Shown here: one piece after another, positions 8,294 through 14,627 of the stretch
How positions within the stretch are numbered: the first letter of the stretch is position 1
How the letters are laid out: each line of letters opens with the position of its first letter
Origin: Rickettsiales bacterium
Lineage (GTDB): Bacteria > Pseudomonadota > Alphaproteobacteria > Rickettsiales > UBA1997
Direction: 5' to 3'
Assembly: GCA_028040005.1 (NCBI GenBank)
Contig: JAOFKK010000018.1
Span: 1 to 16,828, forward strand
DNA length: 16,828 bases
The notes under the pieces: generated by a model
What the model saw: only the letters and a program-made list of their open reading frames with translations
Told to the model about the DNA's origin: nothing
The model's database searches: none
Position numbers and translations under genes: made by a program

Positions 8294-8319
8294 TTAAATA
8301 AAATAAATTTTTATCAATA

Positions 8320-9648
8320 ATGTTCAGAATATTATTCACAATCATTATTATATTATTTTCAAAATCTAGTTTTAGTGAAATTAACCTAGTAATTGATGAT
8401 TTTGAGATTCCAAAAATCACAATATTATTTCAAGGATGCGATGATGAAGAAAATAACAAAGAAGCTATAGATGTAGTCAATAACATTGAAAAAAACATTA
8501 ATACAACCAACTTATTTGATATTCAATATTGGCCAGAACATGAATTATATCAAATTAAAGATGAAGTTAGTGATGAATATATTATGCTATATGACAAATA
8601 TTCAGAACATTCTATAGATGCCATATTACAATGTAGCCAAAATATTGATCAAGAAAATAAGGCTAATATTAATTTTAAATTATGGGATATTCTAGATGAA
8701 GATCAAATATTATCCAAAAATTACATCTATAATGACAATATATCTTATATATCTAACGATATATCTGATGATATTTTTACCAAAATAACTAGAGAGAAAA
8801 AAGGTCATTTTAATAGTAAAATTGCCTATATTGCTGAAAGTGGAGAAGTAAGAAAAAGAAAAAAGAGGGTGGCAACAATTAATTTTGATGGTAGCAACTT
8901 AAAATATGTAACTAATGGTAAAAATTTAGCGCTTACACCAAGATTTGCAAATGATCCTAATAAATTAACAATCTTACTTTATCAAGATAACACACCTTCA
9001 TTATTTAATTTAAATATTTCTCAAAATAGTTTACAAAAATTAAGTAACTTCAAGGGAACAACCATGTCGGCAGATGTTCATCCTAAAAATTCTGATTTAG
9101 TGATATTTTCTGCAATTGATAGTAATGGTAATAGTGACGTATATTCTCTTGATTACAATACTGGTATCAGAAAAAGACTGACATTTAGTAGATCAATTGA
9201 AACAACATCTTCTTTTTCACCATCTGGCAATAATATAATTTTCACTTCTGATAAAACAGGTAGGCAAGAAATTTATCAAATGGATATTAATGGTGAAAAT
9301 ACCAGAAAAATTAGCAACTCTAGGGGTGATTATTCTAAGCCAGTTTGGTCACCTGATGGTTCATTAATTGCCTTTACCAAAATTATTAAAGGAAAATTTG
9401 TTATTGGAGTTATGACCAGTCAGGGTTATAATGAGAGGATATTAACATCTGGATATGTTGTTGAAGGTGTAAGTTGGTCACCTAATAGTCGTTACTTAAT
9501 ATATTCCAGAAAAAACTCTGCTTTTGGCAAGGGTTCAATTCCAAAATTATATATTATCGATATCGTGACTGGATATGAAAGAATATTCCCAACTCCTGCA
9601 AATGAAGGGGCGACTGATCCAGATTGGATAGAATTACCACAAAATTAA
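8320..9648 (+). CDS. tolB: Tol-Pal system protein TolB (periplasmic beta-propeller)
   Basis: A 442-residue exported protein of the Tol-Pal envelope system, which links the inner membrane, peptidoglycan and Pal in the outer membrane and helps outer-membrane constriction at division. The N-terminus is a signal peptide (MFRILFTIIIILFSKSSFSE, likely cleavage near 18-19). An alpha/beta domain follows (about 20-160; poorly conserved, Asp/Asn-rich). Then comes the six-bladed propeller with repeated TolB/WD40-like blades, for example ETTSSFSPSGNNIIFTSDK, YSKPVWSPDGSLIAFTK and VEGVSWSPNSRYLIYSR, ending DPDWIELPQN. The length is normal for alphaproteobacterial TolB. tolQRA and pal do not flank it, so the cluster is split, as in Rickettsia. 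It precedes aspS by 18 bp. No Shine-Dalgarno is seen; the start is supported by the signal peptide. Confidence 0.93.
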   Translation: MFRILFTIIIILFSKSSFSEINLVIDDFEIPKITILFQGCDDEENNKEAIDVVNNIEKNINTTNLFDIQYWPEHELYQIKDEVSDEYIMLYDKYSEHSIDAILQCSQNIDQENKANINFKLWDILDEDQILSKNYIYNDNISYISNDISDDIFTKITREKKGHFNSKIAYIAESGEVRKRKKRVATINFDGSNLKYVTNGKNLALTPRFANDPNKLTILLYQDNTPSLFNLNISQNSLQKLSNFKGTTMSADVHPKNSDLVIFSAIDSNGNSDVYSLDYNTGIRKRLTFSRSIETTSSFSPSGNNIIFTSDKTGRQEIYQMDINGENTRKISNSRGDYSKPVWSPDGSLIAFTKIIKGKFVIGVMTSQGYNERILTSGYVVEGVSWSPNSRYLIYSRKNSAFGKGSIPKLYIIDIVTGYERIFPTPANEGATDPDWIELPQN

Positions 9649-9666
9649 ATATAAGAAAATAGTAAA

Positions 9667-11550
9667 ATGACAAATAAATATAAAACACATAATTGTAGTG
9701 ATTTAAATATCGCAAATGTTGATCAAGAAGTTACATTATCTGGCTGGTTAAATTCCAAAAGAAATCATGGTAGTTTATTATTTTTAGACCTTAGAGATGC
9801 CTCAGGATTAATACAATGCGTTATTGATTCTGCCTTAGATTTTGAAATTAATGATGATGATATTAATATTATCAAAAATGCTAATCAAAATGAGGAAGAT
9901 ATTGATCAAAATAGCACCAAACATAATTTAATTTCTAAAATCCGCTTGGAATCCGTTTTAACTGTTACTGGTAAAATCACCAAAAGAAGCTCTGAAACTA
10001 TTAATGATAAATTAGCAACGGGTGAGATTGAAGTTAAAATCTCTAAAATTAAAATTGAATCTTTTTCCGAGCAAATTCCTTTCCAAATTAATGATGAGAA
10101 TGAAAATTACCCAGAAGATTTGCGTTTAAAATATCGTTTTTTAGATTTACGCCGTAAAAAAATTGCTGATAATATCAAATTACGCTCTGAAGTTATTTCT
10201 TATATTAGATCCGAAATGACTAAGGATGGATTTTTAGAAATTCAAACCCCAATCTTAACCGCCTCTTCACCAGAAGGTGCGCGTGATTATTTGGTTCCAT
10301 CACGGGTTAATCCAGGTAAATTTTATGCCCTACCCCAAGCCCCACAGCAATTTAAACAGCTTTTAATGGTTAGTGGCTTTGATAAATATTTTCAAATTGC
10401 ACCTTGTTTTAGAGATGAAGATTTAAGAGCTGATAGATCGCCAGAATTTTATCAATTAGATCTAGAAATGTCTTTTGCCGAGCAAGAAGATGTTTTTACT
10501 ACAGTTGAGCCATTATTACAAAATATTTTCAGTAAATTTGGCAGTAAAACAACTTCTAATGATGCTTTTGAAAGAATTACCTATCATGATGCTATGCTAA
10601 AATATGGTAGTGACAAGCCCGATCTTCGTAATCCTATCATTATTTCTAAAGCTACAACAATTTTTGAAGGATCTGGTTTTGGTATTTTTACCAAATCAAT
10701 TGCCAAAGGTTCAGTTATTAGAGCAATTCCTGCACCAAAATGCGCTTCAAAAGCACGATCTTTTTTCGATAAAACAATAGAATTTGCAATCGCCAATGGC
10801 GCTGGTGGTTTGGCCTATATTATTTTTGATGAAAATGGAGTTGCTAAAGGCCCTATTGCTAAATTTTTATCAGAAGAAAAATTACAATCATTAAAGCAAA
10901 CAGCAAATTTAAATGCTGGTGATGCTGTTTTCTTCTCTTGCGGTAGTGAATTAGAGGCCGCCAAAATTGCAGGATTGGTCAGAACAAAATTAGGTGAAGA
11001 TTTAGACTTAATTGATCAATCAATCTATAAATTTTGCTGGATTATTGATTTTCCAATGTATGAAATTAACAATGAAACTGGTAAAATTGACTTTTCTCAT
11101 AATCCATTCTCAATGCCTCAAGGGCAAATGGAGGCTTTACAAAGTGAAGATCCATTAAAAATTAAAGCCTATCAATATGATATTGTTTGTAACGGTATAG
11201 AATTATCTTCTGGCGCTATTCGAAATCATAAACCAGAAATTATGTATAAGGCCTTTGAAATTGCTGGCTATAACAAGGAAGATGTCGAAAGAGAATTTGG
11301 CACCATGTTAAATGCCTTTAAATATGGCGCTCCACCTCATGGCGGTATTGCACCTGGTATTGACAGAATCATTATGTTACTTGCTGACGAGCCTAATATT
11401 CGTGAAGTTATTGCCTTTCCTATGAATGGTAAAGCTCAAGATTTATTAATGGAGGCCCCAGCAAATATTGATCATAAAAATCTTCGAGATCTTTATATTA
11501 AAAGCACTTATGAGGAAAAAACCAATGAAACAAAAACTTCTATAGGATAA
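9667..11550 (+). CDS. aspS: Aspartyl-tRNA synthetase (probably non-discriminating)
   Basis: A 627-residue class IIb synthetase that charges tRNA-Asp. In order: an OB-fold anticodon-binding domain (about 1-135), the catalytic core with class II motif 2 FRDEDLRADR (248-257), the GAD insertion domain typical of bacterial AspRS (about 300-430), and motif 3 GIAPGIDRI (560-568). Segments such as TPILTASSPEGARD and ALPQAPQQFKQLLMVSGFD closely resemble rickettsial AspRS. The OB domain has an extra Asp/Asn-rich stretch of about 24 residues (around 56-88), making it longer than the usual ~590-605. His34 in RNHGSLLFLDLRD is the residue associated with non-discriminating enzymes that also charge tRNA-Asn, which would require GatCAB; this is inferred from one residue. 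The stop abuts the thrB ATG directly. Confidence 0.96.
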   Translation: MTNKYKTHNCSDLNIANVDQEVTLSGWLNSKRNHGSLLFLDLRDASGLIQCVIDSALDFEINDDDINIIKNANQNEEDIDQNSTKHNLISKIRLESVLTVTGKITKRSSETINDKLATGEIEVKISKIKIESFSEQIPFQINDENENYPEDLRLKYRFLDLRRKKIADNIKLRSEVISYIRSEMTKDGFLEIQTPILTASSPEGARDYLVPSRVNPGKFYALPQAPQQFKQLLMVSGFDKYFQIAPCFRDEDLRADRSPEFYQLDLEMSFAEQEDVFTTVEPLLQNIFSKFGSKTTSNDAFERITYHDAMLKYGSDKPDLRNPIIISKATTIFEGSGFGIFTKSIAKGSVIRAIPAPKCASKARSFFDKTIEFAIANGAGGLAYIIFDENGVAKGPIAKFLSEEKLQSLKQTANLNAGDAVFFSCGSELEAAKIAGLVRTKLGEDLDLIDQSIYKFCWIIDFPMYEINNETGKIDFSHNPFSMPQGQMEALQSEDPLKIKAYQYDIVCNGIELSSGAIRNHKPEIMYKAFEIAGYNKEDVEREFGTMLNAFKYGAPPHGGIAPGIDRIIMLLADEPNIREVIAFPMNGKAQDLLMEAPANIDHKNLRDLYIKSTYEEKTNETKTSIG

Positions 11551-12522
11551 ATGGCAGTATATACAAAATTAAATTTTAAGCAAATAGATAATTTTTTAAG
11601 CCAAAATTATAATATTGGCAAATTAAAAGATTATAAGGAGATAATTGCAGGTATAGATAATAGTAATTATATTATAGAAACCGAGCAAGATAAATTTATC
11701 TTTACCATTTTTGAAAGCAGAATTAAAAAGGAAGATCTGCCATTTTTTATGAATCTAAAAAATCATCTTTCTTCAAATGATATTTCCTGTCCTAAACCTA
11801 TTTTTAATAATGACAATAAAATTATTAGTTTGGTTAATGACAAATCAGCTTCTGTAGTTAGCTTTTTACAAGGCGCAACATTAATGCCACAAGAAGATGG
11901 TCTCTATGACAATATAACAAATCAACATTGTCAAGAAATTGGTCAAATTACAGCCAAAATGCATCAAAAAGCTAGTAATTTTACTCAAAAAAGGGTGAAT
12001 GATCTTGATTTTACTCACTTAAAAGAGTTATTTAATCAAATTTCTAACCAAATTGAAGATTATAGATCTGGTTTGAAGAAAGAAATATCGCAATATATTA
12101 ATTTTATTGATCAAAAATGGGATTTAAACCTACCATCTGGCCCATGTCACTTGGATTTATTTCCTGATAATGTTTTTTTTGATAAGAGTGGCAATTTATC
12201 AGCTATAATTGATTTTTATTTTGCTGCTAATGATATTTTTACCTATGATTTGGCAATTAATATTAATGCTTGGTGTTTTGATGGTAAAAATCAATTTTGC
12301 CAAGAAAAATATGATATTTTAATCAATTCTTACCAAAAAACACGCAAATTAAGCCAAAAAGAGCAAGATTTTCTACCAATTGCCTTAATTTGTGCATCTC
12401 TGCGCTTTTTATTGACTAGATTCTATGATTATTTTAATACCCCAGAAGGATCTTTAGTTAATGTCAAAAATCCTGATGAATATTTAGATAAAATTAGATT
12501 TTTTATTAATTTTAAAAATTGA
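11551..12522 (+). CDS. thrB: Homoserine kinase type II (aminoglycoside phosphotransferase fold)
   Basis: A 323-residue kinase of the APH/choline-kinase fold, matching the alphaproteobacterial form of ThrB that makes O-phosphohomoserine for threonine synthesis. The N-lobe opens MAVYTKLNF and has GIDNSNYIIET (34-44), EDLPFFMNL (61-69) and SFLQG (104-108). The C-lobe holds the catalytic loop HLDLFPDN (200-207; Asp202), the metal-binding DFYFA (221-225; Asp221), NAWCFDG and LRFLLTRFYD. Length and start match the family. It directly follows aspS (TAAATG), and TAGGATAAATG gives it an AGGA Shine-Dalgarno-like site inside the end of aspS, the only clear one in the window. No other threonine gene lies nearby, so activity on another hydroxylated substrate cannot be excluded. 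Its TGA is shared with the left end of a possible inverted-repeat element. Confidence 0.9.
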   Translation: MAVYTKLNFKQIDNFLSQNYNIGKLKDYKEIIAGIDNSNYIIETEQDKFIFTIFESRIKKEDLPFFMNLKNHLSSNDISCPKPIFNNDNKIISLVNDKSASVVSFLQGATLMPQEDGLYDNITNQHCQEIGQITAKMHQKASNFTQKRVNDLDFTHLKELFNQISNQIEDYRSGLKKEISQYINFIDQKWDLNLPSGPCHLDLFPDNVFFDKSGNLSAIIDFYFAANDIFTYDLAININAWCFDGKNQFCQEKYDILINSYQKTRKLSQKEQDFLPIALICASLRFLLTRFYDYFNTPEGSLVNVKNPDEYLDKIRFFINFKN

Positions 12523-12651
12523 GACCTTTGCGATTGAAGTAGTTTGATTTTTAATGTAATATACTCATATTGGGCTAAAAAATCATTAAATTTGGACAAA
12601 AATTAGCAAAAAATCCACCTCTTAATTATAAAATCAATTGCGCAAAATCTC
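12521..12651. mobile_element. Possible decayed miniature inverted-repeat element between thrB and fmt
   Basis: The spacer between the convergent genes is bounded by imperfect inverted ends. The left reads GAGACCTTTGCGATTGA from 12521, and the right, read on the minus strand from 12651, reads GAGATTTTGCGCAATTGA. The two align with one substitution and small gaps. A 4-bp direct repeat AATT flanks them (12517-12520 and 12652-12655), as a target duplication would. The interior is AT-rich and codes for nothing. The ends recall IS5-type termini from memory, which I could not verify. It may instead be a simple spacer that looks symmetric by chance. Confidence 0.35.
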
Positions 12652-13555
12652 AATTAATCTGATTCAAAAAATCCTGTAAATTAACTCTGGATTTACCTGA
12701 TTTTTGTAAAATTAATGGCCTAATAGCACCATTTTTACAATTAATAATAAAATCCTTCTTAGTTAATATAAATTTATCCTTATTATTATCACCCTCCTGC
12801 TCTATTAGCTCAGCCTTGTGGATTTTAATTCTCTCATCATTCATTACAAAATACGCAGATCCGCAATTATTTAAGGCTCTTATTTTATTATAAATTTCTT
12901 TAACATCTTGATTAAAATCTAATAAAAATTCAGATTTTTCTATTTTTTTGGCATAGGTGGCTTGCAAATGATCTTGAGGAATTGATTGATAATTACCAGA
13001 TTCAATATTTTTTAATGTTTGAAGTAAAGTATCAGCACCTTTTTGACTAACATCATCATAAAACTGACTACAATGAGCTTTATCATCAATTTTTAACTCT
13101 TCCATTGTTATAATATCACCAGAATCAAGATTTTTATCCATTTTAATGATAGCAATAGCAGTTTTTTTATCTCCAGCCATAATTGACCTTTCAATTGGTG
13201 CTGCACCACGCCATTTAGGAAGTAATGATGGGTGAATATTTAAACAGCCAAATTTTGTTCCAGTGATAATTTCTTGCGGTAAAATCAAGCCATAAGCCAC
13301 CACAACTGCAAAATCTGCTTTTAAATTGATAAATTTTTGCTTTTCTTCATCTAATTTTAGGCTTTTAGGGTAAAAAACAGGTAAATTATATTTTAATGCT
13401 AAATTATGAATAGGTGAATTTTGGATTTTATGCCCCCTACCCGCTATTTTTGGCTCCTTAGTATAAACGCCAATAATTTTAATTACAGGATCATCAATTA
13501 ATTTTTGCAATGTTGGAACGGCAAAATTCGGCGTTCCCATAAAGATTATTTTCAT
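12650..13555 (-). CDS. fmt: Methionyl-tRNA formyltransferase
   Basis: A 301-residue enzyme that transfers a formyl group from 10-formyl-THF to initiator Met-tRNA. The N-terminal Rossmann domain has FMGTPNFAVPTL (5-16), AYGLILP (88-94) and the catalytic set Asn106, His108 (LNIHPSLLPKWRGAAPI) and Asp144 (LDSGDI), at the usual numbering. The C-terminal OB-like tRNA-binding domain starts near 205, and the protein closes with KSGKSRVNLQDFLNQIN, as expected. Length is normal to slightly short. The common partner def (peptide deformylase) is not adjacent; instead a 93-codon ORF ends directly against this start (CACTAAATG), so translation is probably coupled. No Shine-Dalgarno. The TGA stop is formed at the edge of the possible inverted-repeat element, as is that of thrB on the other strand. 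Confidence 0.96.
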   Translation of the reverse strand: MKIIFMGTPNFAVPTLQKLIDDPVIKIIGVYTKEPKIAGRGHKIQNSPIHNLALKYNLPVFYPKSLKLDEEKQKFINLKADFAVVVAYGLILPQEIITGTKFGCLNIHPSLLPKWRGAAPIERSIMAGDKKTAIAIIKMDKNLDSGDIITMEELKIDDKAHCSQFYDDVSQKGADTLLQTLKNIESGNYQSIPQDHLQATYAKKIEKSEFLLDFNQDVKEIYNKIRALNNCGSAYFVMNDERIKIHKAELIEQEGDNNKDKFILTKKDFIINCKNGAIRPLILQKSGKSRVNLQDFLNQIN

Positions 13556-13837
13556 TTAGTGTCGATTAAGTATACTGGTAAAAAAATTAAACACCCTTTC
13601 ACACCTACTTACTCTAATATTATTAGGATTAGGTACTAATAATTGCCTATATATCAAACTTCGTTGTACTCTCTCTTCATGAGTTTCAGACTTTGTCGAA
13701 GCATGGCTATTATGGCTGTTAAAACTTCCAGCACTATAATTATCATCAAAAAATTCTACATCACAGTATATCTCATCATCAGATATAGGATCGTCAGCTT
13801 TAACTTTCTGCATTTGCTTAAATTCTGGTCTTTGCAT
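13556..13837 (-). CDS. Uncharacterised 93-residue protein upstream of fmt
   Basis: I do not recognise this ORF. It predicts a soluble protein without signal peptide or membrane segment. Residues 1-13 are basic; 14-33 are strongly acidic (DDPISDDEIYCDVEFFDD); 34-52 are Ser/His/Asn-rich and probably disordered (SFNSHNSHASTKSE); and 54-93 are basic with a possible helix EERVQRSLIYRQLLV and a hydrophobic patch VFNFFTSIL. Reality is supported by the exact abutment to fmt (stop TAA next to ATG), a promoter-like site upstream, and the lack of any other use of this DNA. Against it: no homologue recognised, and codon choice (AGG, CGA, CAG, TCG) looks less AT-biased than in its neighbours. It could be a lineage-specific protein, a horizontally gained gene, or a leader ORF for fmt. 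A 73-codon ORF on the other strand (13643-13864) is the less likely reading. Confidence 0.55.
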   Translation of the reverse strand: MQRPEFKQMQKVKADDPISDDEIYCDVEFFDDNYSAGSFNSHNSHASTKSETHEERVQRSLIYRQLLVPNPNNIRVSRCERVFNFFTSILNRH

Positions 13838-13857
13838 TTTATCTTTTTTACTTATAT

Positions 13858-13885
13858 TTTATAATTAATTAAATTATTAATACAA
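13858..13885 (-). promoter_or_regulatory. Putative promoter for the 93-aa ORF and fmt
   Basis: On the minus strand, TTGTAT (13885-13880), a 16-bp spacer and TATAAA (13863-13858) lie 20 bp before the ORF start in the 54-bp divergent spacer with dnaQ. On the plus strand the same spacer contains TATAAT (13860-13865) but no convincing -35 for dnaQ. The DNA is very AT-rich, so this is tentative. Confidence 0.3.
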
Positions 13886-13891
13886 TATATT

Positions 13892-14575
13892 ATGAGAGAA
13901 ATTTCCCTAGATACCGAAACAACCGGCCTTGACCCTAAAGATGGCCATAGAATTGTTGAAATTGGCTGTGTTGAAATTATAGATAAGGTCAAAACTGGCA
14001 ATGTTTTTCATATTTATATTAACCCTGAAAGGGATATGCCAGAAGGTGCTTTTAAAGTTCATGGCATATCAGAAGAATTTTTACAAGATAAGCCAAAATT
14101 TGCTGAAATTGCCGAGGATTTTATTGATTTTATTAAAGATACCAATCTTGTCATTCATAATGCTGCCTTTGATATGAAATTTATTAATTTTGAGCTTAGG
14201 CAATGTGGCTTAGAAATTATTGAAAGAAGATTTGTCAAAGATTCCTTAATAATGGCTAGGAATAAATATCCTGGCGCTAAAAACTCTCTCGATGCTCTTT
14301 GTAAAAGATTTAAAATTGATCTATCAAGAAGGGAAAAACATGGTGCGTTACTTGATGCCGACCTTTTGGCCGATGTTTATGTGGAATTATTAGGTGGTAA
14401 CCAAAGAACTCTTTTTGAAGAAAAGAAGGAAACTAAGCAAGAAAAAGAAGCTGTTCTTATTCAAAAGAATGTAAAAATATTGCAATCAAGAAATTTTACA
14501 ATTTCCAATAATGATAAAGAACTGCATGAAGAATTTATTAAAAAGAATTTTAAAGATAATAGATGGGGCTATTAA
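13892..14575 (+). CDS. dnaQ: DNA polymerase III epsilon subunit (3'-5' proofreading exonuclease)
   Basis: A 227-residue DEDDh exonuclease that proofreads for the replicative polymerase. Exo I is SLDTETTGLD (Asp7, Glu9), Exo II HNAAFDMKFINFEL (Asp94) and Exo III HGALLDADLLADVY (His150, Asp155), so all catalytic residues are present. HRIVEIGCVEI and VHGISEEFL are also typical. A clamp-binding motif QRTLF (171-175) follows the nuclease domain, then a charged, Lys/Glu-rich tail of about 50 residues that would contact the alpha subunit. Length is normal for alphaproteobacterial DnaQ (about 230). It is a single-gene unit, divergent from the small ORF/fmt and convergent with hemN. coaE, a frequent alphaproteobacterial neighbour, is absent. 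There is no Shine-Dalgarno before the ATG; the motif start MREISLDTETTG fixes the N-terminus. Confidence 0.96.
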   Translation: MREISLDTETTGLDPKDGHRIVEIGCVEIIDKVKTGNVFHIYINPERDMPEGAFKVHGISEEFLQDKPKFAEIAEDFIDFIKDTNLVIHNAAFDMKFINFELRQCGLEIIERRFVKDSLIMARNKYPGAKNSLDALCKRFKIDLSRREKHGALLDADLLADVYVELLGGNQRTLFEEKKETKQEKEAVLIQKNVKILQSRNFTISNNDKELHEEFIKKNFKDNRWGY

Positions 14576-14590
14576 TATTTGAATCATTTT

Positions 14591-14617
14591 TTTAAAGCAA
14601 AAATTGCTTTAAAGATG
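14591..14617. repeat. 22-bp intergenic repeat, copy 2, forming a 10-bp hairpin between dnaQ and hemN
   Basis: The exact 22-bp repeat (14596-14617) lies within a perfect inverted repeat: TTTAAAGCAA (14591-14600), loop AAA, TTGCTTTAAA (14604-14613). It sits in the 52-bp gap between convergent genes, 15 bp after the dnaQ stop and 15 bp beyond the hemN stop, where a bidirectional terminator would be expected. However, neither strand has a T-run after the stem (the T-run lies before it on the plus strand), so standard intrinsic termination is not clearly supported. Confidence 0.65.
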
Positions 14618-14627
14618 GGAAATGGTA

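Noticed and set aside
10424..10460. Possible one-residue deletion in AspRS motif 2 (RADRSPEFYQ versus RADRSPGEFYQ recalled in Rickettsia)
   Set aside because: E. coli AspRS also lacks the extra Gly, so the form here is within normal family variation.
13643..13864. 73-codon plus-strand ORF opposite the 93-aa ORF
   Set aside because: It runs through the divergent promoter region, has hydrophobic low-complexity content and no coupling to a neighbour, whereas the minus-strand frame abuts fmt exactly. Not fully excluded.
14591..14613. Standard rho-independent terminator between dnaQ and hemN
   Set aside because: The 10-bp stem is real, but no T-run follows it on either strand and the stem is AT-rich, so I list it as a hairpin repeat only.
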